Source: Mycolicibacterium malmesburyense
GTDB lineage: Bacteria; Actinomycetota; Actinomycetes; Mycobacteriales; Mycobacteriaceae
DNA length: 64,000 nt
Direction: 5' to 3'
Assembly (NCBI RefSeq): GCF_001050015.1
Contig: NZ_CVTB01000233.1
Coordinates: 1-64,000, forward strand
In this document: piece after piece, positions 56,237 to 64,000 of the stretch
How the letters are laid out: each line of letters opens with the position of its first letter
Position numbering within the stretch: the first letter of the stretch is position 1
Program-made: the position numbers and the translations under genes
Notes under the pieces: generated by a model
What the model was told of the DNA's origin: nothing
The model's database searches: none
Seen by the model: the letters and a program-made list of their open reading frames with translations, nothing else

Positions 56237-57744
56237 AGCAGACCTGGCAGGAGTGGAGCCTGCTGCGGCAGCTCGTCATCGGCGTTTCCGCGGTGGTCAT
56301 GATCGTGCTGGTGACCGTGGGAACGATGTCGGTGGTGACGCTGCGCTCCTCGGTGCTGGGCATCATCGACACCCAGCTGTCCGGCGCTGCCGACGGTTTC
56401 AGCCAGTCGGTGACCAAGTACCGGACCACGCGACTGCCCACCGGACAGTTCCCCGCACCCGGCGCGATGAAGCCGCTCACTCATCTCGTCGGACAGGCCG
56501 AGGGCAACGTCGTCGCGCTCATCCAGGACGGCGAGGTCGTCGACACGGCGTATTTCGTCGACGGCGAGGCACGGCCGATACCGCAGGAGGCGATCGAGGC
56601 GATCGCCCGCACGCCGGGTGGCGGGGAGGTGGCGCGCACCGTCGAGCTGCCCACGCTGGGCTGGTACCGAATCCTCAGCCGCCCCGGGGACGGCGACGAA
56701 ATCTTCGTGACAGGGGTGTCGCGGACGCCGGCATGGAACGCGATGGTGCGCGAAACCGTGATCGTGTCCGCGATGACGGCGCTCGCGTTGTTGGTCACCG
56801 CGCTGAGCACGGTGGTTATCGTCCGGTTCGCCCTGCGCCCCCTGCGCCGTGTGGCCGGGACCGCGGCCGAGGTGGCCACCCTGCCGCTCAACCGCGACAA
56901 CTACGCCATCACGCCACGGGTTCCGGTCCGCGACACCGATCCTCGTACCGAGGTCGGTCTCGTGGGCGACACGCTGAACCGCCTGCTCGACCATGTGGAA
57001 CGGGCGCTGGCCGATGTCGCCGCGTCGGATCGGCGTATGCGGCAGTTCATCACCGACGCCAGCCACGAACTGCGCACACCGCTGGCCGCCATCCACGGCT
57101 ACGCGGAGCTGACCCGACAGGACAGTGCGGTGCTGCCCGAGACCACCGAGTACTCGCTGGCCCGCATCGAGGCCGAGGCGCACAGGATGAGTTCGCTGGT
57201 CGCCGATCTGCTGTTGTTGGCCCGACTCGACGAAGGACACGATCTCGACGCCACCGACGTCGACCTCGTCGCCCTGGTGACCGACGCGGTCAACGACGCG
57301 AGCGTCTCAGCGCCGACACATCGCTGGGTGACCGAGGTCCCCGATCACGCGGTGTGGGTGCGAGGCGACCGCACGCGATTGCACCAGCTGCTGGCGGCCC
57401 TGTTGTCCAATGCGCGGGTGCACACGCCCGACGGTACGACGGTGACGACCACCGTCACGAGCGGACACGCAGACGAGGGCGGGGCCTACGTCGAAACTGC
57501 GGTGTCGGACGACGGACCGGGTATCGACGAGAAACTGTTGCCCCACCTGTTCGAACGGTTCGTGCGTGCCGATGAGTCGAGGTCGCGCGAGACGGGAAGT
57601 TTCGGACTGGGCCTGTCGATCGCCGCCTCGATCGTCGAGGCACACGGCGGGACGATACAGGCCAAATCACACTCGGGTAAAACGACTTTCACTGTTCAGC
57701 TACCGGCGGCCGTACCCACCGCTCAGCACTTGACATCGACGTAG
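56233..57744 (+). CDS. Sensor histidine kinase
   Basis: This 503-residue kinase has two membrane segments (about 13-37 and 172-198) flanking a sensor domain of about 130 residues. A HAMP follows, then the H-box FITDASHELRTPL, N-box LLSNARVHTP, G1 DDGPGID and G2 GLGLSIA. It phosphorylates the coupled regulator. The signal is unknown. The end overlaps the convergent secreted-protein gene by 22 bases. Confidence 0.93.
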   Translation: MKQTWQEWSLLRQLVIGVSAVVMIVLVTVGTMSVVTLRSSVLGIIDTQLSGAADGFSQSVTKYRTTRLPTGQFPAPGAMKPLTHLVGQAEGNVVALIQDGEVVDTAYFVDGEARPIPQEAIEAIARTPGGGEVARTVELPTLGWYRILSRPGDGDEIFVTGVSRTPAWNAMVRETVIVSAMTALALLVTALSTVVIVRFALRPLRRVAGTAAEVATLPLNRDNYAITPRVPVRDTDPRTEVGLVGDTLNRLLDHVERALADVAASDRRMRQFITDASHELRTPLAAIHGYAELTRQDSAVLPETTEYSLARIEAEAHRMSSLVADLLLLARLDEGHDLDATDVDLVALVTDAVNDASVSAPTHRWVTEVPDHAVWVRGDRTRLHQLLAALLSNARVHTPDGTTVTTTVTSGHADEGGAYVETAVSDDGPGIDEKLLPHLFERFVRADESRSRETGSFGLGLSIAASIVEAHGGTIQAKSHSGKTTFTVQLPAAVPTAQHLTST

Positions 57745-58025
57745 ACCGTATCCGAGATGATCAGCGGCTTGATGTCGTCGCCCCGCACGTCGGTCGTCTG
57801 GTGGGTGGGCCCGGGACGCACGGCGGCGACCGTGCAATCGGACAGTGGCGCGGCCCCGGTCCGGTTGACGATCACCGTATAACCGTTCGCCTCGAGCGCC
57901 CGTACGGTCTGGTCGACTTGCGACGGACCCGTCGGCGCCGCCGCGGCCGCCGCCACACCGATCAGCCCCAGCGCCGAGATTGCCGATGCGCATGCCGTAA
58001 TCCCCATGAGAATATCGTGTTTCAT
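57723..58025 (-). CDS. Small secreted protein, possible two-component target
   Basis: This 100-residue protein has a signal peptide (ILMGITACASAISALGLIGV, cleaved near AAAA/APT). A mature part of about 70 residues follows with two Cys and VDQTVRALEANGYTVIVNR, a PASTA-like or alpha/beta pattern. GGAGG precedes the ATG at 58025 by eight bases. Its upstream region carries a copy of the motif found before the adjacent response regulator. Confidence 0.8.
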   Translation of the reverse strand: MKHDILMGITACASAISALGLIGVAAAAAAPTGPSQVDQTVRALEANGYTVIVNRTGAAPLSDCTVAAVRPGPTHQTTDVRGDDIKPLIISDTVYVDVKC

Positions 58026-58089
58026 CAGAGCATCCTCCAAAGATGTTGTTCTGCACCTGTTTTCAATGTAGGTACAGAACATCGAGATG

Positions 58090-58131
58090 CAGGATCCTCA
58101 TAGGGAACACAAACATTTGAAACTGCTATGA
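58090..58131. promoter_or_regulatory. Motif copies B/C upstream of the secreted-protein gene
   Basis: ACATTTGAAACTGCTATGA (58113-58131) repeats the motif seen before the response regulator. Nearby TCCTCATAG (58095-58103) is an inverted CTATGAGGA. The inverted pair TCATAG/CTATGA lies 70-100 bases upstream of the secreted-protein start and is a plausible response-regulator site. Confidence 0.45.
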
Positions 58132-58165
58132 ATGGAGTGACATTCGCGAGTCACGCTGACAGAAT

Positions 58166-59011
58166 TCAGCTCCGTGATGTGGCACCCACGCCGGAGATCG
58201 CGTCGATCACCGCGGACGGGGCATCGAGCGACACGAACGTCCTCGCCTCGGGAACCTCGACGAGGGCGGAGTTCGGGAACAGCGCGGCCAGTCGCCTTCC
58301 GAGCGCTGGGGTGAAGGCGCGGTCGCGTTGCCCCCAGACCAAGGTCACCGGTTTGGTGAAGTTCGGCAGCCTGGTCGCCACGTCGGTCAGATCTGTCTTG
58401 GCGACGGCCCGCAGCAGTCCGGCCAGATCGCGACGGATTCGGGCGTCGGAGCGACACGGCCGCAGCCACGACTCGGTGAGCCGCGGGTCAGGATGCATGA
58501 GAAGACCGAAGCCCAACGGGGAGTGGCGCAACGCGGTCACCTTCATCGTCGAGAACAGCAACTTGATCGAGACGGGTCCGCGCAGCAGGGCGAACACCAG
58601 GTCGAACGGGAAGGGCGGGAATTTGTCGAAGGCGTCGCAGTTGGTGAGCACCAACCGTCCGACGCGGTCCGACCCCTGGTCTATCACCAGCTGGCACAGG
58701 CCGCCTCCGGTGTCGTTGCCGACCAGCGTCACGTCCGACAAGTCGAGCGCGGCAAGGAATTCTCGGATCATCGCCGCCACCGCCTGCGGCGACAGTTCGG
58801 TTCCCGGGTTCACCGGGGTGGTGTGCGAACCCAGCGGCCAGGTCGGCAGGTAGCAGCGATGGCCCTGCCGGGCAAGGCCATCGGCGACGGGGTCCCACAA
58901 GTGGCTGTCGACGAGGATGCCGTGAACGAACACCACCGGGGGATGCGGGGAATCCTCGGGCCCCAACATGCGGTAGTCGATCGTCGCTTGTTTCAGCGCC
59001 AACTGAGGCAT
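58166..59011 (-). CDS. Alpha/beta hydrolase (haloalkane-dehalogenase/lipase-like)
   Basis: This 281-residue alpha/beta-hydrolase has the oxyanion HGILVDSHLW, and the nucleophile-elbow position is VGNDTGGG with Asp (as in dehalogenases and epoxide hydrolases). The late residues VWGQRDRAFTP are the usual acid loop. The final His is not evident in the C-terminal residues, so activity is uncertain. GAGG precedes the ATG by nine bases. It is divergent from the TetR gene. Confidence 0.82.
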   Translation of the reverse strand: MPQLALKQATIDYRMLGPEDSPHPPVVFVHGILVDSHLWDPVADGLARQGHRCYLPTWPLGSHTTPVNPGTELSPQAVAAMIREFLAALDLSDVTLVGNDTGGGLCQLVIDQGSDRVGRLVLTNCDAFDKFPPFPFDLVFALLRGPVSIKLLFSTMKVTALRHSPLGFGLLMHPDPRLTESWLRPCRSDARIRRDLAGLLRAVAKTDLTDVATRLPNFTKPVTLVWGQRDRAFTPALGRRLAALFPNSALVEVPEARTFVSLDAPSAVIDAISGVGATSRS

Positions 59012-59032
59012 GTTCGCTATCCTCTCCTCACA

Positions 59033-59057
59033 ACTTACAAACAACTGGTATGAAAGT
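59033..59057. promoter_or_regulatory. TetR-type palindrome between the hydrolase and TetR genes
   Basis: The 25-base site has left arm ACTTACAAACAA and right arm TGGTATGAAAGT. Ten of twelve arm positions are complementary. A further half-site GTATGAAAGT (59070-59079) overlaps the TetR start codon. This is the likely operator of the divergent hydrolase/TetR pair. Confidence 0.65.
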
Positions 59058-59071
59058 TACGTGCAGCCTGT

Positions 59072-59710
59072 ATGAAAGTCAATGACGAACCGCGGTCGAA
59101 TTCTCGCCGCCGTCGCACCCAGGCCGAGCGCACCGCCGCGACGCGCGCTCAACTGATGGCTGCTGCCCGAAAACTGTTCGCGGATAGGGGATTCGCTGAG
59201 GTATCCACCCAGGCCATCGTTTCGGCGGCCGGTGTCACGCGGGGCGCGCTGTACCACCAGTTCGGCGACAAAGCCGGCCTATTCGCGGCCGTCTACGAAG
59301 AGATCGAGCGCGATATGGTCACCGACGTCGCCCGTGAGATCGCCGAGCGGCAACCCTTGGACCCGCTGGAGGCCATGCGGGTGGGGGCGCGGCTGTTCCT
59401 CGACGCCTGCGCCGAGCCCGACGTGCAACAGATCGTTCTCATCGACGCGCCCGCGGTGCTGGGCTGGGATCGATGGCGCGAGGTCGGTGTCAAGTACGGC
59501 CTCGGAGTGATCGAGGGCATGCTCGCCCACGCCGTCGCGCAGGGCGCGATACCCGACCAACCGCTGCGAGCCACGGCGCACGTCCTGCTCGGCGCGCTCG
59601 ACGAGGCCGCGCTGTATGTATCGCGGGCGTCCGATCGCGAGCAGGCCCGCCGCGATATGGATGCCGTCGCCGACCGCCTCCTCGACGGAATAGCCGGAGG
59701 CGATGGCTGA
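59072..59710 (+). CDS. TetR-family regulator
   Basis: This 212-residue repressor has the HTH at about residues 45-66 (VSTQAIVSAAGVTRGALYHQF) and a helical ligand domain with LLGALDEAALYV, which is typical of the TetR_C_33-like group. Its start codon lies inside an operator half-site, so tight autoregulation is expected. It overlaps the next gene by eight bases. Confidence 0.92.
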   Translation: MKVNDEPRSNSRRRRTQAERTAATRAQLMAAARKLFADRGFAEVSTQAIVSAAGVTRGALYHQFGDKAGLFAAVYEEIERDMVTDVAREIAERQPLDPLEAMRVGARLFLDACAEPDVQQIVLIDAPAVLGWDRWREVGVKYGLGVIEGMLAHAVAQGAIPDQPLRATAHVLLGALDEAALYVSRASDREQARRDMDAVADRLLDGIAGGDG

Positions 59711-60236
59711 CTGGCTGCGCTCCCGCCCGTCGCGGCTCCTCGTGTGGTCCGCATTCGCAACGTGCCTGGTCCTCGGTGCGGCCGTGGTGATCACCGCGCT
59801 CGAGGGTGCAACGACTGATCACTCCACCACATCGTTGCGCGACGAGGAGGCCACGGCGCAGGTGGTGACGGCGGCCAGGCGGGCCGTCGCCGCAGCGCAA
59901 CTGCAGCAGTCGACGGGCGGTTATGCGTTCATGCCGTGCGGGGCGTCTGACGGGCCACCGTTCCAGGCCGTACTACACATGACATTCGGTGTACCGCAAG
60001 CGGGTTCGGCGCAGTACATGGACGACATCGCTGCCGCGCTGGTCGCCGATGGCTGGGCTCGGTCCGCCGCCGAAGGCGAGCGTTTCGGGCTGAAGCTGAC
60101 CGGCGAGGGCGTGACCGCGCTGGTCACTCGTGATCCGAGGCGGCCGGATTCGGCCACCATGAGGCTCTACGGAGAGTGCCGCGTGGGAGACGACCACAGC
60201 GACGATGACCCGGTCTGGACCGAGGTGGCGCTCTAG
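59703..60236 (+). CDS. Membrane-anchored hypothetical protein
   Basis: One helix (LLVWSAFATCLVLGAAVVIT) near residues 12-32 anchors a C-terminal domain of about 140 residues with two Cys (FMPCGA, GECR) and DDIAAALVADGWARS. This looks like a mycobacterial exported protein of unknown role. Its start overlaps the TetR gene, so they are co-transcribed. Confidence 0.8.
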   Translation: MADWLRSRPSRLLVWSAFATCLVLGAAVVITALEGATTDHSTTSLRDEEATAQVVTAARRAVAAAQLQQSTGGYAFMPCGASDGPPFQAVLHMTFGVPQAGSAQYMDDIAAALVADGWARSAAEGERFGLKLTGEGVTALVTRDPRRPDSATMRLYGECRVGDDHSDDDPVWTEVAL

Positions 60237-60742
60237 GCCAGGCTGCGCTGAAAGAGCACGGTGTCGAGCCATCGGTCGTGTTTGAACCCGACTGCGGTCA
60301 GCCGACCGGCTTCGACGAACCCGCGGCTGCGGTGCAGGGCAGCAGAAGCGGCTGCGTCGGCGTCGACGATGACGGCGATCACCTGCCGAACACCGGCGGC
60401 TGCGCAGCCGGTGAGCAGCTCGTCGAGCAACTTACCGCCCAGTCCGCGCCCGACTGCCTGGGGCGCCGCGTACACCGAATCCTCGACGGTGTGGCGGTAG
60501 GCCGGGCGGGTCTCCCACGGGGCGCAGTAGCCGTAGCCGACGACCTCGTTGTCCGAGACGGCCGATATGAACGGCAATCCGGCCGTCATGACGGCATCTA
60601 ACCGGCGTTCCCATTCGGCGCGATCGGGTCGAGCCAATTCGAAGGTCGCCACGGTGTTTTCGACGTAGTGGCCGTAGATGCCGCCGATGGCGTCGAGGTC
60701 GTCCGTACGTGTTGCCCGGATGCGGAAGTCGGACGTGGCCAC
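60233..60742 (-). CDS. GNAT acetyltransferase (phosphinothricin-type)
   Basis: This 169-residue GNAT protein has RATRTDDLDAIGGIYGHYVENTVATFE, APWETRPAYRHTVEDSVY and the acetyl-CoA loop VGRGLGGKLLDELL. It resembles phosphinothricin/methionine-sulfoximine acetyltransferases. The natural target could be an amino-acid analogue. The GTG at 60742 is four bases from the DCC-gene stop. Confidence 0.88.
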   Translation of the reverse strand: MATSDFRIRATRTDDLDAIGGIYGHYVENTVATFELARPDRAEWERRLDAVMTAGLPFISAVSDNEVVGYGYCAPWETRPAYRHTVEDSVYAAPQAVGRGLGGKLLDELLTGCAAAGVRQVIAVIVDADAAASAALHRSRGFVEAGRLTAVGFKHDRWLDTVLFQRSLA

Positions 60743-60746
60743 TGGA

Positions 60747-61124
60747 TCAGCAGGTGGCCGGATGCGATTGGCAGTACGGCGTCGTACCCGGGAATCGGTA
60801 GCGATGACCGGCGACGTACCGGTACACCGCGTCCTGCAGACCACGGACGCCGGGGATCCGGTAGACGGACAGCGGAAGGCGGGACCCAAAGGCGGCCGCG
60901 ACCGCGGCGTTCATGGCCTCGGCACTCTCGTACACGACGCCGGAATCATCGAGCCATCGGGCCGCGTCGAGAACCCGGGCCTGGGGGATGCCCAACCGCT
61001 CGGCGACGCCTTCGCCCTGCAACGGCGCGGTGCGCAGCTGCCCGGTCCGGTTCAGCTTGAGGATGAAGTACACGGCGCGGGTGCACATTCCACAGTTGCC
61101 GTCGAAGAACAGGGTTCCGGCCAT
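60747..61124 (-). CDS. DCC-family thiol-disulfide oxidoreductase-like (DUF393)
   Basis: This 125-residue protein has the DCC motif FFDGNCGMCTRAV near the N-terminus and a C-terminal TPYCQSHPATC. The DxxCxxC arrangement suggests a thioredoxin-like redox role, though the substrate is unknown. It begins four bases after the agmatinase stop. Confidence 0.88.
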   Translation of the reverse strand: MAGTLFFDGNCGMCTRAVYFILKLNRTGQLRTAPLQGEGVAERLGIPQARVLDAARWLDDSGVVYESAEAMNAAVAAAFGSRLPLSVYRIPGVRGLQDAVYRYVAGHRYRFPGTTPYCQSHPATC

Positions 61125-61128
61125 GACC

Positions 61129-62175
61129 CTATTGTCCTCCCAATCGTGGGGCGGGAGGGCCGGGTTCGGCGTGGGCCGCGTCACGACGGCGCGCGGCCAT
61201 ACCGCCCAAGGCTTCGAACACCACGCGGTGTGCGGCGTTCACCGTCAACTCGGCATGGTCGTAGGCCGGCGCCACCTCCACCACATCCACGCCGACCACG
61301 TCGTGGTCGCGGCACAGTTGACGCACCATGCGCAGGAGGTCGGCGGTCGTGATGCCGCCGGGCTCGGGAGTTCCAGTACCCGGAGCGTGCGCGGGATCCA
61401 GCACATCGATGTCGACGGAGACGTAGAGCTTCTCGGCCTTGGCGAGCGCCTCTGTAACCGCGTCGCGCATCACCTCCTTGAACCCGCGTTCCCAGATCTC
61501 CTGCATCGTGTGCCACGTCATGCGCTGTTCGAGCATCCACTCGAAGGTGCCCTGCGGAGGCCAGTACCCGCGCAGCCCGACCTGAACGAAATGACTGCCC
61601 GGCACCGCCCCCGACTCGATCAGCCTGCGCATCGGGGTCCCGTGGCTGGCCAGGTTCCCCTCGATCGCGTCGGCGGTGTCGGCGTGGGCGTCGAAATGCA
61701 CGATCCCGACATTGCCGTAGCCGTAGACGTCGGCGACGGCGGTCGCGGCCGGCCAGGTGATCGAATGGTCCCCGCCCAGGATCACCGGCACGATGCCCCG
61801 GGACGCCACCGCGTGGACCCGCTGGCGAATGTTGTTGTGCGACACCTCGGTCTGGCCGTGCGGGCAGTACGCGTCGCCGAAGTCGACGACCTCGAGCCAG
61901 TCGAAGATCTCGAGCCCAAGGTCGAGATGGTAAGTGCCCGGCTCGTAGGCGGTAGCACGGATCGCGCGCGGACCGAACCGGGCGCCGGGACGGTTGGTGG
62001 TGGAGATGTCGAAGGGAGCACCCACGATCGCCACGTCCGGGCGCCACTTGTCGAGTTGCTCGACCTCGGTGAGGAACGGCCGATGCCCGAACGAGGCCAC
62101 ACCCGCGTAGGCGAGTTCGAGTTGCTCGGCCATGCCCGGCGAAATGTCGCGCTGTGGACCGTGGTCGTGACCCAT
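61129..62175 (-). CDS. speB: Agmatinase/ureohydrolase
   Basis: This 348-residue manganese ureohydrolase has the metal motifs GGDHSITW, VHFDAHADTAD and SVDIDVLDPAHAPGTGTPEPGG. It would split agmatine, or a related guanidino compound, into a diamine and urea. The longer C-terminal tail is Arg/Pro-rich. TACCGT lies six bases before the ATG, so the message is probably leaderless. Confidence 0.9.
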   Translation of the reverse strand: MGHDHGPQRDISPGMAEQLELAYAGVASFGHRPFLTEVEQLDKWRPDVAIVGAPFDISTTNRPGARFGPRAIRATAYEPGTYHLDLGLEIFDWLEVVDFGDAYCPHGQTEVSHNNIRQRVHAVASRGIVPVILGGDHSITWPAATAVADVYGYGNVGIVHFDAHADTADAIEGNLASHGTPMRRLIESGAVPGSHFVQVGLRGYWPPQGTFEWMLEQRMTWHTMQEIWERGFKEVMRDAVTEALAKAEKLYVSVDIDVLDPAHAPGTGTPEPGGITTADLLRMVRQLCRDHDVVGVDVVEVAPAYDHAELTVNAAHRVVFEALGGMAARRRDAAHAEPGPPAPRLGGQ

Positions 62176-62285
62176 GCGTTGACGGTAGCGGCCGGATCGC
62201 CGACACGACAGGCGGATCATCGAGGGTTCACGCCGACCCTCAGGGCGCCCCGCCCCGGCGGTCACGGTGAGAGCACACTGGTGGC

Positions 62286-63236
62286 GTGGATCTGGTGACA
62301 CTCGACGACATCGAACAGGCGGCCGCGCGAATCCGCGCCTTCGTGCTGAAGACCCCGCTGCTTTCCGCACCGTGGGCGGGCGACGAAAACCGCCCGCTGT
62401 GGATAAAGCCCGAGAGCCTGCAGTCGATCGGTGCGTTCAAGGTGCGGGGCGCGTTCAACGCGATCAGTCACCTCGACGAATCCGTGCGCACGAGGGGAGT
62501 GGTGGCCTACTCGAGCGGTAACCACGCCCAGGCCGTGGCCTACGCTGCGGCGGTGTACGCGATACCCGCGCACATCGTGATGCCGGAGGAGACGCCGGCC
62601 GTCAAGGTGGCGGCCACCCGCAGCCACGGCGCGACGGTCGTGTTATGCGCTGCGGGACAACGGGAACGCGTTGCCGCCGAGGTCGTCGAGGAGACCGGTG
62701 GCGTGCTGATACCGCCATTCGACCACCCCGACATCATCGCCGGACAGGGCACGATCGGCCTCGAGATCGCCGAAGACCTGCCCACCGTCGACACGGTGCT
62801 GGTACCGGTCAGCGGCGGCGGCCTCGCCTCGGGGATCGGGACGGCGATCAAGGCGTTGTGTCCGAACGCCACGGTGCTCGGCGTCGAACCCGAACTCGCC
62901 GCCGACACCGCACAGAGCCTGAAGGTCGGACATCGGGTCGACTGGTCGATCCAGGACCGCAACCGCACCATCGCCGACGGGTTGCGCTCGCAACCCTCCG
63001 AGTTGACCTTCGCTCATCTGCAACGGGTCCTCGATGACGTCATCACGGTGACCGAGGACGAAATTCGCTCGGCTGTACGCGAACTCGCGCAACACGCACA
63101 TCTGGTGAGCGAACCCAGCGGAGCGGTCGCGCTCGCGGGCTTCCGTAATCGCCCCACCCCTGCGGGACGGACGGTGATCATCCTCTCCGGCGGCAACATC
63201 GAACCCGCGTTGCTTCAGGAGATCCTGGCCGCGTAG
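62286..63236 (+). CDS. Threonine/serine dehydratase (PLP-dependent)
   Basis: This 316-residue fold-type II enzyme has the PLP lysine in IGAFKVRGAFN, SSGNHAQAVAYAAAVY, and the phosphate loop VPVSGGGLASG. It deaminates threonine or serine, or is a serine racemase-like enzyme. The regulatory ACT domain of biosynthetic IlvA is absent, so it is a catabolic type. The start is GTG 62286. Confidence 0.9.
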   Translation: MDLVTLDDIEQAAARIRAFVLKTPLLSAPWAGDENRPLWIKPESLQSIGAFKVRGAFNAISHLDESVRTRGVVAYSSGNHAQAVAYAAAVYAIPAHIVMPEETPAVKVAATRSHGATVVLCAAGQRERVAAEVVEETGGVLIPPFDHPDIIAGQGTIGLEIAEDLPTVDTVLVPVSGGGLASGIGTAIKALCPNATVLGVEPELAADTAQSLKVGHRVDWSIQDRNRTIADGLRSQPSELTFAHLQRVLDDVITVTEDEIRSAVRELAQHAHLVSEPSGAVALAGFRNRPTPAGRTVIILSGGNIEPALLQEILAA

Positions 63237-63250
63237 CGGTCGCAACCGCG

Positions 63251-64000
63251 TCAGTGCACGCCCTCCATGTGCCTGCTGATCCACGGCGCCAATGCGAAAA
63301 CGACAATGCCGACACCGATTGTCACCGCGCCGATGATCCCGAAGTAGGCGAACTCGCGAGTCGGCTTGTAGAACCCGGCCAACACGCCGGACATCGCTGT
63401 GCCGATTCCGACGGAGAAAAAGTACAGCGCCATCATCTGGGCCCGGAATGCCTCGGGCGCAAGCTTTGTGGTGGCCGACAGCCCGATGGGTGACAGCATC
63501 AGCTCGCTGATCGCGAACACCGCCATGACTCCGACGATGTACAGCGCGGGCACCGCCCTGCCGGTGGTTCCGGCCATCGGCAGGAACAGCAGGAAGGCCA
63601 ACCCCATCCCGGTCACCCCGTACGCGAATTTGCGCGGTGTCGTCGGCGCGCGGTTGCCGAGTCGCGTCCACATCGCCGCGAACAGGGGTGACAGCGTGAT
63701 GATCCACACCGGTTCGATGGAGCCGATCCAGCTCGACGGCGCTGTCCATCCGAAGATCGACCAGTTCATGCGCTCGTCGGAGTACACCGCGAGCACGGTG
63801 AAGATTTGTTGGAACAGCGACCAGAACACCGCGTTGGCGACGAACAGCGGGATGAACGCACGCACCCTGATCCGCTCGACGGTCGTGACTTTGGCGCTGG
63901 TGAGCATCAGCGCGAAGTAGGACACCGACGCGACGACCAGAACTCCGGTCGTCACATGAGACAGATTCGCTAACGTGACCACACCCGTCGCGAACACCGC
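63251..64000 (-). CDS. POT/PTR2-family oligopeptide transporter (partial)
   Basis: This is the last ~250 residues of a polytopic protein of the proton-dependent oligopeptide family. About six helices are visible, with IGSIEPVWIITLSPLFAA and FAISELMLSPIGLSATTKLAP, the latter matching the POT C-terminal half. The 5' end lies beyond the window. Di/tripeptide uptake is the expected role. Confidence 0.85.
   Translation of the reverse strand, partial: AVFATGVVTLANLSHVTTGVLVVASVSYFALMLTSAKVTTVERIRVRAFIPLFVANAVFWSLFQQIFTVLAVYSDERMNWSIFGWTAPSSWIGSIEPVWIITLSPLFAAMWTRLGNRAPTTPRKFAYGVTGMGLAFLLFLPMAGTTGRAVPALYIVGVMAVFAISELMLSPIGLSATTKLAPEAFRAQMMALYFFSVGIGTAMSGVLAGFYKPTREFAYFGIIGAVTIGVGIVVFALAPWISRHMEGVH

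Overview
The window is chromosomal DNA of a fast-growing mycobacterium (Mycolicibacterium type). Base composition is high-GC throughout. It carries an antigen 85C-type mycolyltransferase, a mycolic-acid methyltransferase, F420-dependent oxidoreductases, a CYP124-like P450 and many leaderless genes. Gene order recalls the M. tuberculosis stretch Rv1860-Rv1878: adhA, a double CoA-transferase (Rv1866-like), a thiolase (Rv1867-like), lldD2, a DUF1810 protein (Rv1873-like), a PPOX protein (Rv1875-like), bfrA, a large MFS exporter (Rv1877-like) and glnA3. The interruptions include lon, which M. tuberculosis lacks, a phosphoketolase and a thiocyanate-hydrolase-like operon. These assignments come from remembered protein families and were not searched.

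Layout. 1-3 kb: end of a Pro/Ala-rich protein, a small secreted CDGP protein, adhA and a decayed IS110 copy. 3-12 kb: a CGNR zinc-finger protein, a phosphoketolase/CPBP-protease pair, then an F420 oxidoreductase / CoA-transferase / thiolase operon whose CoA-transferase is frameshifted. 12-19 kb: a minus-strand block with a lipoprotein, a TfoX/HhH/DUF72 set, lon with a HAIR-like element, the mycolyltransferase and lldD2. 19-27 kb: an amylase-family enzyme, a deaminase, a TPR protein, a TetR/exporter pair with a clear operator, a thioesterase with a KstR-type site and a FUSC exporter.

27-31 kb: a thiocyanate-hydrolase-like operon (alpha-beta fusion, gamma subunit, P15K-like activator), probably led by a 47-codon reading frame and followed by EthD, PPOX and enoyl-CoA hydratase genes. 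31-38 kb: iron storage (bfd, bfrA with an IdeR-like box), the MFS exporter, an AhpD-like protein with a second KstR-type site, glnA3 and a membrane-anchored universal stress protein. 38-50 kb: mostly lipid and xenobiotic enzymes (amidohydrolase, dienelactone hydrolase, CYP124-like P450, HSL esterase, LLM oxidoreductase), an Rv2629-like protein and a frameshifted GT39-type membrane glycosyltransferase.

50-64 kb: a MarR-GNAT fusion with twin operators, divergent from the mycolic-acid methyltransferase; a sugar-type MFS transporter with a cytosolic tail; a two-component system whose promoter shares a 19-base motif with that of a neighbouring small secreted protein; a TetR/hydrolase divergon; DCC, GNAT, agmatinase and threonine dehydratase genes; and the end of a POT transporter that runs off the window.

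Most genes are tightly packed, with many ATGA or GTGA overlaps. No gene-free stretch exceeds about 260 bases. I saw no tRNA, rRNA, CRISPR array or prophage.
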